Source: Mucilaginibacter sp. (GTDB lineage: Bacteria; Bacteroidota; Bacteroidia; Sphingobacteriales; Sphingobacteriaceae). Taken from it: a DNA stretch of 64,000 nucleotides. Made by a program: the position numbers and the translations under genes. Positions within the stretch are counted from its first letter, which is position 1; the number at the start of each line of letters is the position of its first letter. The notes under the pieces are model-generated. The model did no database searches. It had not been told where the DNA came from and saw only the letters and a list, made by a program, of their open reading frames with translations. Positions 51,780 through 60,534 of the stretch are shown in pieces. The stretch lies in assembly GCF_028288225.1 (NCBI RefSeq), contig NZ_JAQBOC010000074.1, positions 1 through 64,000 on the forward strand, given 5' to 3'.

Positions 51780-53567
51780 TTAGTCTAACTTAAGCACCGC
51801 CATAAATGCCGATTGCGGGATCTCCACATTACCAACCTGGCGCATGCGCTTTTTACCTTTTTTCTGTTTTTCCAATAGCTTGCGCTTGCGGGAAATATCA
51901 CCACCGTAACATTTGGCAGTAACGTCCTTACGTAAGGCTTTTACCGTTTCGCGTGCTATAATTTTGGCACCAATAGATGCCTGGATAATAATTTCGAATT
52001 GCTGGCGCGGGATCAACTCTCTTAACTTTTCACAGATCTTTTTACCGAAATCGTAAGAGTTCCCCCTGAAGATTAATGACGATAGCGCATCAACAGGCTC
52101 AGCATTTAAGCGGATATCCAAACGTACCAGGTCCGACCGACGGTAACCTATTTGGTGGTAATCAAACGAGGCATAGCCTTTGGATATGGTTTTCAATTTA
52201 TCATAAAAATCAAAAACTATCTCGCCCATTGGCATCTCAAAGATCAGCTCAACACGATCGGAAGTTAAATACGACTGGTTTTTTATAAAGCCACGTTTTT
52301 GGATACACAATGACATTACTGGCCCTACGAATTCAGACTTGGTAATGATAGTCGCCTTAATATAAGGCTCTTCTACATAATCAATCTTGCTTGGGTCAGG
52401 CAGGTCTGATGGGTTATTTACTACTATAGGTTCACCACGGGTGGTATAGGCGATATATGATACGTTGGGAACAGTAGTGATCACCGTCATATCAAACTCG
52501 CGCTCTAACCGCTCCTGGATGATCTCCATGTGCAGCATCCCAAGGAATCCGCAACGGAAACCAAAACCTAATGCCGCTGATGATTCCGGTTCAAATACCA
52601 GCGATGCATCATTTAACTGCAGCTTGGCCATTGACTCACGCAATTCTTCGTACTCATCTGTATCCACCGGGTAGATGCCGGCAAATACCATTGGCTTTAC
52701 TTCTTCAAAACCCTGGATCCCTGTTTCGCAAGGGCGGTCGACGCGGGTTATGGTATCACCCACTTTTACTTCGCGCGCTTCTTTTATGCCGGATATAATG
52801 TAACCAACATCACCCGTTTTAATAACATCCTTAGGCAGCTGTTTTAGCTTTAAGGTGCCTACCTCGTCAGCAAGGTATTGTTTTTCGGTAGCAAAGAATT
52901 TTACTTTATCACCTTTGCGGATCTCGCCGTTAACCACTTTAAAGTAGGCAACAATACCACGGAACGAGTTAAAAACCGAATCGAAGATCAAAGCCTGCAA
53001 CGGTGCCTCAGGATCACCCACAGGGTGTGGAACTCTTTTAACAATGGCTTCTAAAATCTCATGCACCCCCATACCTGTTTTGCCTGACGCGGCTAAAATA
53101 TCTTCGCGTTTGCAGCCTATCAGCTCAACAATCTGGTCTTTAACCTCTTCGGGCATAGCTCCGGGAAGATCCATTTTATTCAAGACCGGGATGATCTCCA
53201 GGTCATTTTCTAAAGCAAGGTATAGGTTGGAGATAGTTTGCGCCTGGATCCCCTGTGCTGCATCAACAATAAGCAAAGCACCTTCACAGGCTGCTATGGA
53301 ACGTGAAACTTCGTAGGAGAAATCAACGTGCCCGGGAGTATCGATCAGGTTCAGGATATATTTTTGACCGTTCAATTCATAATCCATCTGTATCGCATGG
53401 CTTTTTATGGTGATGCCCCGCTCACGTTCCAGGTCCATATCATCAAGCAATTGAGCCTGCGATTCGCGCTGGGTTATGGTATTGGTATATTCTAATAACC
53501 TATCGGCAAGTGTGCTCTTACCGTGGTCGATATGTGCTATTATACAAAAATTACGAATGTGTTCCAT
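51780..53567 (-). CDS. lepA: Elongation factor 4 (LepA)
   Basis: A 595-residue translational GTPase. It has G1 AHIDHGKS (11-18), DTPGHVDF, NKMDLPGA, EF-G-like domains II, III and V, and the EF4-specific C-terminal domain ending in GKKRMRQVGNVEIPQSAFMAVL. It back-translocates or helps stalled or assembling ribosomes. Length is normal. Confidence 0.97.
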   Translation of the reverse strand: MEHIRNFCIIAHIDHGKSTLADRLLEYTNTITQRESQAQLLDDMDLERERGITIKSHAIQMDYELNGQKYILNLIDTPGHVDFSYEVSRSIAACEGALLIVDAAQGIQAQTISNLYLALENDLEIIPVLNKMDLPGAMPEEVKDQIVELIGCKREDILAASGKTGMGVHEILEAIVKRVPHPVGDPEAPLQALIFDSVFNSFRGIVAYFKVVNGEIRKGDKVKFFATEKQYLADEVGTLKLKQLPKDVIKTGDVGYIISGIKEAREVKVGDTITRVDRPCETGIQGFEEVKPMVFAGIYPVDTDEYEELRESMAKLQLNDASLVFEPESSAALGFGFRCGFLGMLHMEIIQERLEREFDMTVITTVPNVSYIAYTTRGEPIVVNNPSDLPDPSKIDYVEEPYIKATIITKSEFVGPVMSLCIQKRGFIKNQSYLTSDRVELIFEMPMGEIVFDFYDKLKTISKGYASFDYHQIGYRRSDLVRLDIRLNAEPVDALSSLIFRGNSYDFGKKICEKLRELIPRQQFEIIIQASIGAKIIARETVKALRKDVTAKCYGGDISRKRKLLEKQKKGKKRMRQVGNVEIPQSAFMAVLKLD

Positions 53568-53611
53568 TGAAGCGCAAAAATAGCTTTTTAGGGCGACATT
53601 TTGTTATAGGA

Positions 53612-53645
53612 GATTTCGGAATTCGGAATTTCGATTTCGGATTTA
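53612..53645. repeat. Dispersed TTTCGGA word repeat, second copy
   Basis: GATTTCGGAATTCGGAATTT continuing CGATTTCGG. This is the same word family as 1474-1506, in inverted order. It lies between lepA and the HicB-like gene. Confidence 0.5.
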
Positions 53646-53662
53646 GGTTTTAGGGTTAAAGC

Positions 53663-53881
53663 TCAGGCATAAGTTAAAGAAAAATCGACTATTTCCGGCT
53701 TTTCGATAGCAGTAATTTCTGGATGGGTATTATCTTCAAAATACAATTCTAAAGCCTCTTGTAAATTAGCTAATGTATCGCTCTTTGTATCACCGAAACT
53801 TGATACCTCAATATTTAAACACCGGGCAACAAAATAATCTCCTTCTTTCCAAACAGCACTATTGATTTGAATAGTTTTCAT
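53663..53881 (-). CDS. HicB-like antitoxin-family protein, orphan
   Basis: Start placed at the ATG at 53881 (MKTIQINSAVWKEG), 72 residues; the ATG at 53890 adds three. It has the UPF0150/HicB fold signature, EGDYFVARCLNIEVSSFGDTKSDTLANLQEALELYFED. It lacks the C-terminal DNA-binding helix-turn-helix or ribbon-helix-helix of full HicB antitoxins. No HicA toxin with its GSH motif is found on either side, so it may be a solitary regulator or a relic. Confidence 0.75.
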   Translation of the reverse strand: MKTIQINSAVWKEGDYFVARCLNIEVSSFGDTKSDTLANLQEALELYFEDNTHPEITAIEKPEIVDFSLTYA

Positions 53882-53986
53882 ATTATTCATTTTATCAAAA
53901 AAAAAATTATATGATATACAAATACGCTACAAGAAACATCCAACCCATGGCATTGAATTTAAATTTTCAGCTCTATATAAAAGTAT

Positions 53987-54745
53987 TTATAACAGCTCAA
54001 ACAAACAGGCTGTTAAATTAAAAGCGAAGTGAAAACATATTCCATACCATAATGTGTCTTCCTTCAGGCGTACGTATCCTATAAAAATGGCGAAGGGAAT
54101 GAGCCAAAACAAAGAAATAAAACTAAGATGTATAATAGCGAACAAAAAGGCCGAAATATAAATTGCCTGTGGAGCGTCAACAACTTTAAGCAGAATATTC
54201 AGCAAATACCCCCGGAAAGCAATCTCTTCAAAAAGCGCAGGAGTTACGGCTGTAAACAATACAACTACCATTTCATAAAAAACGTTTCCCCTGGCAAAAA
54301 TAAAATAATGTGCTTCTTTTGAAAAGAGCGCAATATTCAACCAGCCCACCGTGTAGTGCACAACAATTGAGCCGATCATAGCTATAGCAAGGTAAGCCGC
54401 CAGCTTTTGCCACGAAAAGTTCCGCCATACAAAAAGTCGTTTGTTCTCCGTCCACCTGTCGGCAAAAAAAGTAACAGCGGTGATCCAAAGAACCGCTTCA
54501 AATACCATGTCCCAAAATAGTGTATTGAAAAATGAAACGAATTTTGAGACCGAGCATGAAAGTATATAAATACCGTAGAACAAGGCAGCCTGTTTCAGCA
54601 GCAGCCAACGGCTTTCCAAACTTAGTTCACTTGTTAAGATTTGCTTAGCGCCGCATGCAGGGCAAAATCTACCGGAAGTATTTATCAAAGCCTCACACTG
54701 AACGCAGGCCTTTTTATCAAACACTGAACTAACTGACTCCTCCAA
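53987..54745 (-). CDS. CPBP family intramembrane metalloprotease with zinc ribbon
   Basis: A 252-residue protein with an N-terminal zinc ribbon (Cys14, 17, 28, 31) and then about seven TM segments with the CPBP/Abi motifs. These are EEIAFRG with Glu173, Glu174 and Arg178, FAIIHLSF with His206, and FHFAFN with His239 and Asn243, so the active-site set is complete. The family includes prenyl-protein type proteases and bacteriocin self-immunity proteins. No bacteriocin gene is seen. It follows the zinc-ribbon protein at 54749 after three bases. Confidence 0.87.
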   Translation of the reverse strand: MEESVSSVFDKKACVQCEALINTSGRFCPACGAKQILTSELSLESRWLLLKQAALFYGIYILSCSVSKFVSFFNTLFWDMVFEAVLWITAVTFFADRWTENKRLFVWRNFSWQKLAAYLAIAMIGSIVVHYTVGWLNIALFSKEAHYFIFARGNVFYEMVVVLFTAVTPALFEEIAFRGYLLNILLKVVDAPQAIYISAFLFAIIHLSFISLFWLIPFAIFIGYVRLKEDTLWYGICFHFAFNLTACLFELL

Positions 54746-54748
54746 AAC

Positions 54749-55291
54749 TTATGAAAGGTTATTTTCTTTCCTGATCTTCTCTATTTCTAGTGCCGATTTA
54801 AGCCCCTTTACCAATAAGCCAACAATTACTATTTTAAGAAATATGCCACGAACAATGCTAACAGGATCGACAATTGCATCTAAAACCAATATGATAGCAT
54901 ATAAGCATAAACCGGATATAATGCATGCCAGTGGTTTTTTCCTGCTATAACCTCCAAGGGCCAAAAATAACATGGCCAAAATAAGATTAGTGATGAGCGT
55001 GGCAATGGCATCCGGGCTGTCCTTTTTAAGAAAATAAAAGATCATACCGCTAACTACAAAAATGCCGCTCAGATAATACAATACATTCCCTGCTTTCCTT
55101 ACTTTGTCATTAAAATGAAACAGGTCGATGTTCCGGAAATCATGGTTTAAGCGAAAATCTTTTTGTTCCTGTTCTGTTCCTTTTACAGGATATCCGCAAT
55201 TTTGGCAGTAAACATCATCTGTAGCAACATTTGTAAAGCATGAATCACATCGTTCAAGAGATTGAGCCGGTGCTGAAAGGGAATTTTCCAT
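54749..55291 (-). CDS. Zinc-ribbon membrane protein of unknown function
   Basis: A 180-residue protein. The N-terminal zinc ribbon has Cys15, 18, 29 and 32. After a hydrophilic linker come about four TM segments (from VLYYLSGIFVVSGMIFYFL) and a charged C-terminal tail (KIRKENN). I do not recognise a family. It forms a tight pair with the CPBP protease gene, whose zinc ribbon is similar, so the two may act together. Confidence 0.8.
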   Translation of the reverse strand: MENSLSAPAQSLERCDSCFTNVATDDVYCQNCGYPVKGTEQEQKDFRLNHDFRNIDLFHFNDKVRKAGNVLYYLSGIFVVSGMIFYFLKKDSPDAIATLITNLILAMLFLALGGYSRKKPLACIISGLCLYAIILVLDAIVDPVSIVRGIFLKIVIVGLLVKGLKSALEIEKIRKENNLS

Positions 55292-55403
55292 TTAATTATA
55301 TTGTGAGGTTTTTAGTTTTCTAAATATAATTATAGAAATTGATTTTGAAAGAAATCTGATTAATTTATTAAAACGAATCGGCACTGAGGCAGAAAGCATT
55401 GCT

Positions 55404-57074
55404 CTACATTCCACTTTCCACAAATACAGGTGTTTCCGTAACCTCAATAGTCACCTTGCCATTGGTTGTATTAACTACCTTGCTCTCCATAACATCGGCG
55501 CCTATTTTTAAAGTGTGGATATTTGCTCTGGCCGCTTTTTCCAAATCCAGAGTATAGCTTGCTTTTCTCCCGGTTTCATCGGGAATGGTTAACACGTACA
55601 TTGTTTTATTGCCAAGCTGATATTGGTCAACCAATGGATCCTTGCTAATGGTTTTTATATAATTATAACTGCCCATAAGCTTTGTTGCTTGTAAAATATA
55701 ATCTGCAGCGGGTCTGGGTTTTATCCCTTCGGCGAGGCCCGAGGTAGCGTATTGTGTTGAACCTCCTCCATTATCGTCAAACAACTGGTAAAAAAAAACC
55801 CGTTTAACACCATAACGAATGTATAGGAGGGACGTGCGCAGGATCCAGTCGGCCTGGTTAGCTAATACTGTTTTTGCTCCTATAGATTCAGCCCTTTGGT
55901 AGCTTTCCTGGTTTATGTCGTAGCCTGTTTCAGTTACCCAAACTTCCGGATGCTGCGGCAGGCTGTTTGCTAAATTAACAAATGAGTTGGCTATGCTGCC
56001 CGAGATTGAAAGTTCAGGAGCTATGCCGGTTGTGGCTTTCTTTTGCACCCTTACATCGCCGTTGTTTGAGTATAAATGGTAGTTGATCACATCAAAGCAT
56101 ATATTAATACTGCCATCTTTTTTATATCCCCGGTTGGCCTTGCACCAGTCGATTATTTTTTGAACAAACTTTACATCGGCAGTTGCTAAGCCGCCCATAA
56201 CTACCTGCATATCAGGGTCAGCAGCTTTTACGCCAACACCCGGCCCAAGCTTACCCATATTTCCATCATAAAATGCCGACAAATTTGCTGCATATTGCTC
56301 AGCAGTTTGATGTGTTTCATCACCACCCCACCACCTGTCGCGCTCGTTGCCGCATTCTATGTATTTTATTAATCCCATTCCAATAAGTGGCTGGTTTGGT
56401 ATATCGCCGTTCCAGCGTTTTCTGGTATCTACTTTAACCAGGTTTTTATCTGCATTTTTATTGTAGCCATACCGTGCTGTAAACTGGAATGCGGCACGGG
56501 CCTGGTCGGCATATGATGCTGGGTCATTTAAGCTTTGTCCGTATGGCACAGGGGCATTATCATCGTCCCTTGAGCTTGCCGGGTAAGTGTTTTGCAGCCA
56601 TTCAGGGATGTTTTTCAGATCAGCTAAAACTAAAATGCCATCCTTTTTGCAGCGCTCATAAATTACATCGTAATCCCAGCCACCGTTATTGGTAGGGTTA
56701 AAGGTATAATTGCCTTTTGTGGTTTCAACACGGTTCCAGTTCAGGTAATGCCTTAAAGCCGAGAAAGTTTTCACCAGGGCCATATTATCCTCATAAATAT
56801 GCTTCCTGTCGTTAGGGCTGGCAGGGTTTTCTAAAAAATTCCATTCGTAGCCATTTATACCGAACATATTTTTTAGCGGGACTGTATTACTGCTATGGTC
56901 AACATTTATTTGAGGCTGATTTACTGCAGCAATCTTGTTGGTGTCTGGATTGGTAGACTTGTTTAAGTAGGCAACGCTTTCAGCATTACTCTTTACGCCC
57001 GACCGGCAGTTAGTACCAAATGAAATTATAGGGATAATACTTAAAATAAGTTTGCAACAAGGCTTCAAATACAT
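55404..57074 (-). CDS. Clan GH-A glycoside hydrolase, GH39/GH5-like
   Basis: A 556-residue exported protein. The N-terminal hydrophobic segment ends FGTNC, possibly a lipobox with Cys23. A (beta/alpha)8 domain from about 68 to 460 has the two clan GH-A carboxylates: acid/base Glu244 in IECGNERDRWW and nucleophile Glu382 in VWVTETGYD. A C-terminal beta domain (about 470-556) resembles those of GH39 and GH30 enzymes. Family and substrate cannot be assigned from sequence reading. It stands alone, away from the GH9-GH53 pair. Confidence 0.75.
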   Translation of the reverse strand: MYLKPCCKLILSIIPIISFGTNCRSGVKSNAESVAYLNKSTNPDTNKIAAVNQPQINVDHSSNTVPLKNMFGINGYEWNFLENPASPNDRKHIYEDNMALVKTFSALRHYLNWNRVETTKGNYTFNPTNNGGWDYDVIYERCKKDGILVLADLKNIPEWLQNTYPASSRDDDNAPVPYGQSLNDPASYADQARAAFQFTARYGYNKNADKNLVKVDTRKRWNGDIPNQPLIGMGLIKYIECGNERDRWWGGDETHQTAEQYAANLSAFYDGNMGKLGPGVGVKAADPDMQVVMGGLATADVKFVQKIIDWCKANRGYKKDGSINICFDVINYHLYSNNGDVRVQKKATTGIAPELSISGSIANSFVNLANSLPQHPEVWVTETGYDINQESYQRAESIGAKTVLANQADWILRTSLLYIRYGVKRVFFYQLFDDNGGGSTQYATSGLAEGIKPRPAADYILQATKLMGSYNYIKTISKDPLVDQYQLGNKTMYVLTIPDETGRKASYTLDLEKAARANIHTLKIGADVMESKVVNTTNGKVTIEVTETPVFVESGM

Positions 57075-57184
57075 ATATAATGTTTGCTTTACCGCTTAAT
57101 TATGGTTGATGTAATGCAACACAATATATTAAAATCGGTTTGTAATGATGACATTATACGTACTTTTGAGGCTGAGGGTTATAA

Positions 57185-59011
57185 CTAACTAACCTCAAAT
57201 TGTAGTGCGCTAAGGTACCTGTATAGCCCTTGCTCATTACCTATCAGCTCCTGGTGGCTTCCTGATTCAATAATTTTTCCTTTCTCTAAAACGATGATCT
57301 TATCAGCCTCACGGATAGTTGAAAGGCGGTGAGCAATAATTATTGAAGTGCGATTTTTCATCAGTTCTTCCAACGCTTCCTGCACCAGGCGTTCCGATTC
57401 TGAATCTAATGATGAAGTGGCTTCGTCAAGGATCAATATAGCCGGGTTTTTTAATAACGCCCGTGCAATAGCGATCCGCTGCCGTTGTCCACCGGATAAT
57501 TTAACACCACGTTCACCAACAATAGTATCATAGGCTTCTGGAAAAGAGGTTATAAACTGGTGAGCATTAGCCCTTTGCGCGGCCTGGATAATTTCGTCAT
57601 TGGATGCACTAAGTTTGCCATAGGCAATGTTTTCTTTTATCGACCCGCCAAAAAGCATAACATCCTGTGGTACAATAGCTACCTGGTTGCGGATATCTGT
57701 TAGTGAATAATCGGCCGCAGGTTTTCCGTCAAAAGAAATCACACCGCTTTGAGGATGATAAAATTGCAGGATCAATGCAGCCATGGTTGATTTACCCGAA
57801 CCGCTTGGCCCTACAATTGCTACCCTTTGCCCGGCAGCCGCATCAAAAGAAATTTCGTTTAATACTGTAAGCTCAGGCCTTGACGGATAGGCAAAAATAA
57901 CGTTGTTGAATGAAAGCTTACCTGCGATCTTCTGTTTAATAACGTTATCAGGTTCGTGGATTGAAACCTCTTCGCCATTTTCATCCAGTATTTCGAGCAC
58001 GCGCTCACTGGCACCAACTGCCTTTTGTACATTGGCATACAGATCAGGAAAGCTTCCCATGGCGCTGCCCACAAATGAGGCATACAATGCAAATTTAAAC
58101 AGCTCACCTACCTTAAGCTCATTATGACTAACCAATATACAACCGTAGCCAACTATTGCCACAATTGCACCAAACAAGCAAAACACAATAAAAGATACAA
58201 ATATACCCCTGTATTTTGCACCTTTAATGGCTATATCAGCTACGTCCTTTATGTTTTTACCATACCGGCCGGCTTCAAAAGCTTCATTAACAAATGCTTT
58301 AACATTTGCTATTCCCTGTAATGTTTCTTCAATAATAGTATTTGATTCTGCCAGCTTATCCTGTGCCTCCCTTGATATTTTACGGATAAAACGGCCAAAA
58401 AATATGGCAAAAACAATTAGGGGCGGTACCAATATCAATAGGGCTATGGCTAATTTTACTGATATTATAGCCATAAATGCAATGCCGCCAATTAAGAGAA
58501 CGGATTGTCTTATCATTTCGGCAATAGTAGTGGTTAAAGTATCCTGGATTTGCGAAAGATCGGCCGATATCCGGCTGTTAAGTTCTCCAACCCGGCGGTT
58601 CGAGAAAAAATTCATAGGCAGGGTTATCAGCTTAAAATAAGTGTCCCTTCTTATGTCAGCCAATGACCGTTCTGCAACATTAACGAACCACAGGATCCTG
58701 AAAAATGAAACAAATGCCTGTAAAAACAATACTATAAACGCTAAAATTAAGATCCCTTTAATTGATGCCGGCAAAATTCCGTTACTAAGCTTTCCCTGCG
58801 CAGTATCAATCAATGCTCCTATAAATGAGGGGAAGGCAAGGCCAACCAGGCTCGATAAAAATAGAAAAGCTAATGCGGCTATAAATTTGCTCCGGTAAGG
58901 TTTGATATATGAAAGCAAACGCGAAATATTATGTAAGGTTTGCCTGTTTAACTTTGCTTTTGGAAGCTCAGCCTCCGGTGCGTTACTGCTGTTTAATCGT
59001 CTTCGTGCCAT
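57185..59011 (-). CDS. MsbA-like ABC exporter, fused permease-ATPase
   Basis: A 608-residue half-transporter. Six TM segments (about 35-340) precede a nucleotide-binding domain with Walker A GPSGSGKS (near 400), the signature LSGGQRQRIAIARALL (near 505), Walker B ILILDEATSSLD and the switch IAHRLST. It would work as a homodimer, exporting lipid or drug substrates. It is similar in layout to MsbA/BmrA, and essential lipid A flipping cannot be inferred because this phylum has several such paralogues. No adaptor or channel gene is near it. Confidence 0.92.
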   Translation of the reverse strand: MARRRLNSSNAPEAELPKAKLNRQTLHNISRLLSYIKPYRSKFIAALAFLFLSSLVGLAFPSFIGALIDTAQGKLSNGILPASIKGILILAFIVLFLQAFVSFFRILWFVNVAERSLADIRRDTYFKLITLPMNFFSNRRVGELNSRISADLSQIQDTLTTTIAEMIRQSVLLIGGIAFMAIISVKLAIALLILVPPLIVFAIFFGRFIRKISREAQDKLAESNTIIEETLQGIANVKAFVNEAFEAGRYGKNIKDVADIAIKGAKYRGIFVSFIVFCLFGAIVAIVGYGCILVSHNELKVGELFKFALYASFVGSAMGSFPDLYANVQKAVGASERVLEILDENGEEVSIHEPDNVIKQKIAGKLSFNNVIFAYPSRPELTVLNEISFDAAAGQRVAIVGPSGSGKSTMAALILQFYHPQSGVISFDGKPAADYSLTDIRNQVAIVPQDVMLFGGSIKENIAYGKLSASNDEIIQAAQRANAHQFITSFPEAYDTIVGERGVKLSGGQRQRIAIARALLKNPAILILDEATSSLDSESERLVQEALEELMKNRTSIIIAHRLSTIREADKIIVLEKGKIIESGSHQELIGNEQGLYRYLSALQFEVS

Positions 59012-59092
59012 TTTACTTTACTTATTTCTTCTGCCATTAAAGACGATTGATACTCCAAAACATTTTAATAAATATAAAGGTAATGATAAAAC

Positions 59093-59656
59093 TTAAGTAT
59101 GGCGTTTAGTGGTACGGGTGGTGCGTTTAGTTTTAACAGGCGGGCGCTTGCGCTTACGGAACACCAGCATCAAAAATATAAGCGCAGATAAGGCCAGTAC
59201 TGCTATTATTAATATGTTCCTGATCTTTTCATCCTGCCGCTGCTGCGCTTCGGCATCAGCCTTTAATACATCAATTTGTGTACGCAGTTTATTGATGGTA
59301 TTCATGTAACCAAGGGTACTCTGCTCGGTTTCCTGTGAATGATTTTGGACCTGGGTTTGTTGAAAAACACGATAATCAAAGAGGATCTTTAATTCCTTAT
59401 AAATGTCATTGTCCGTTTTAACAATATCCATTAAAATATCATTTGAGCGGCGAATATCTTTTTTTGTTTGAAACCCGAAAATACCTGTGTGTTTAGTCAG
59501 ACTTTCATCATACTGGCCAAACTTTTGTGCTCTCTGTGCCAGCATGCTATTTATCTTTTTGCGTTGCAGCTTGTAAGCAAGGGAGTCGGTGTTAGCATGG
59601 GCGTAAACTCCGGCAGATAAAACGCTGAATAAAATTAATAGGATGAAATTTTTCAT
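59093..59656 (-). CDS. Exported single-pass protein with coiled coil and basic tail
   Basis: A 187-residue protein. It has a signal peptide (MKNFILLILFSVLSAGVYAHA), a helical extracytoplasmic part with coiled-coil character (about 85-145), one TM (ILIIAVLALSALIFLMLVF) and a Lys/Arg-rich cytoplasmic tail (RKRKRPPVKTKRTTRTTKRHT). I recognise no family. Its start overlaps the stop of the DUF62 gene by one base, so the two are probably translated together. Confidence 0.8.
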   Translation of the reverse strand: MKNFILLILFSVLSAGVYAHANTDSLAYKLQRKKINSMLAQRAQKFGQYDESLTKHTGIFGFQTKKDIRRSNDILMDIVKTDNDIYKELKILFDYRVFQQTQVQNHSQETEQSTLGYMNTINKLRTQIDVLKADAEAQQRQDEKIRNILIIAVLALSALIFLMLVFRKRKRPPVKTKRTTRTTKRHT

Positions 59657-60435
59657 TATTCCAAAAAATCGATGATCACACTATCGCCCAATCCGAGACC
59701 CAGCAAACCGCTTGCGTTACCTTTATTTATGGCTATCTCCAAATGATCGCTTATTCCAAAAAGACAGAGCTTCTCGCCCTCGGGTACTTCATTATAGTGC
59801 CAGCTTAGGTGGTTGATAGTTTCGTTCCGTTTAAATGATAACATAAAACGCCTGCCTTGCTGTACTGTATTAAAAAACTCCTTGGTGATATTGGTGATAA
59901 CATTCTGAAAAGAATCAATATAAATTACTACTCCCTTTATCAGGTTTTTTTCAATAACCGGCTGCAGGTTCATTTTTTTCTCAATGTCGCTTACAGGCAA
60001 ACCTATTTCAGCCAGCGTTCCGCCCTGTGCAAGGTGACAGGCTGCCTTGACAAAAATATCAGCAAGGGGAAAATGCAAAAATTTCAGGTCCTGCATTATG
60101 TTTATCTCAAAGATCTCATCAGGATCAGAATCAAACATTAACGAGAATATGCCGTTATCAGCCCCTACAAAATAATGGTTTTTATACTTTACTCCCAGGT
60201 ATCGGGTCTCGGTATTAAAAACAGTATCAATGCCAATTAAATGAACCGTGGCATCAGGAAAATAATAAAAACTATTTTTTAATATGAAGGCCGCTTGTTG
60301 TATATTGTAAGCAGCAACACTATTGGTAATGTCGACAATATTAACCGACGGCAATAATTTCAGTATACTGCCTTTAAGGGCAGCCTGATAAATATCTTTA
60401 TCGCCCAAATCAGTAGTTAAAGTTATTATTGCCAT
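59656..60435 (-). CDS. SAM hydroxide adenosyltransferase (DUF62)
   Basis: A 259-residue enzyme of the SAM_adeno_trans (DUF62) family that hydrolyses S-adenosylmethionine to adenosine and methionine; related members are halogenases. Motifs are MAIITLTTDLGDKDIYQAALKG, TNSVAAYNIQQAAFIL, HLIGIDTVFN and VGADNGIFSLMF. The C-terminal barrel is complete. It is divergent from phoH across about 100 bases. Confidence 0.88.
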   Translation of the reverse strand: MAIITLTTDLGDKDIYQAALKGSILKLLPSVNIVDITNSVAAYNIQQAAFILKNSFYYFPDATVHLIGIDTVFNTETRYLGVKYKNHYFVGADNGIFSLMFDSDPDEIFEINIMQDLKFLHFPLADIFVKAACHLAQGGTLAEIGLPVSDIEKKMNLQPVIEKNLIKGVVIYIDSFQNVITNITKEFFNTVQQGRRFMLSFKRNETINHLSWHYNEVPEGEKLCLFGISDHLEIAINKGNASGLLGLGLGDSVIIDFLE

Positions 60436-60534
60436 TAATTTTTTAAATATTTATCGCTAATCTTGTGCAAGCAATTAGAGCTACAAATATTCAATTTTAA
60501 TTCATAAAATTCTGCAACTAAAAATCAATTTGTA

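Noticed and set aside
53568..53990. A HicA toxin gene next to the HicB-like gene
   Set aside because: Both strands of the flanks were read and no short frame with the HicA GSH-type motif was seen.
53987..54745. CPBP protein as bacteriocin immunity protein
   Set aside because: No bacteriocin, leader peptide or export genes are found around it.
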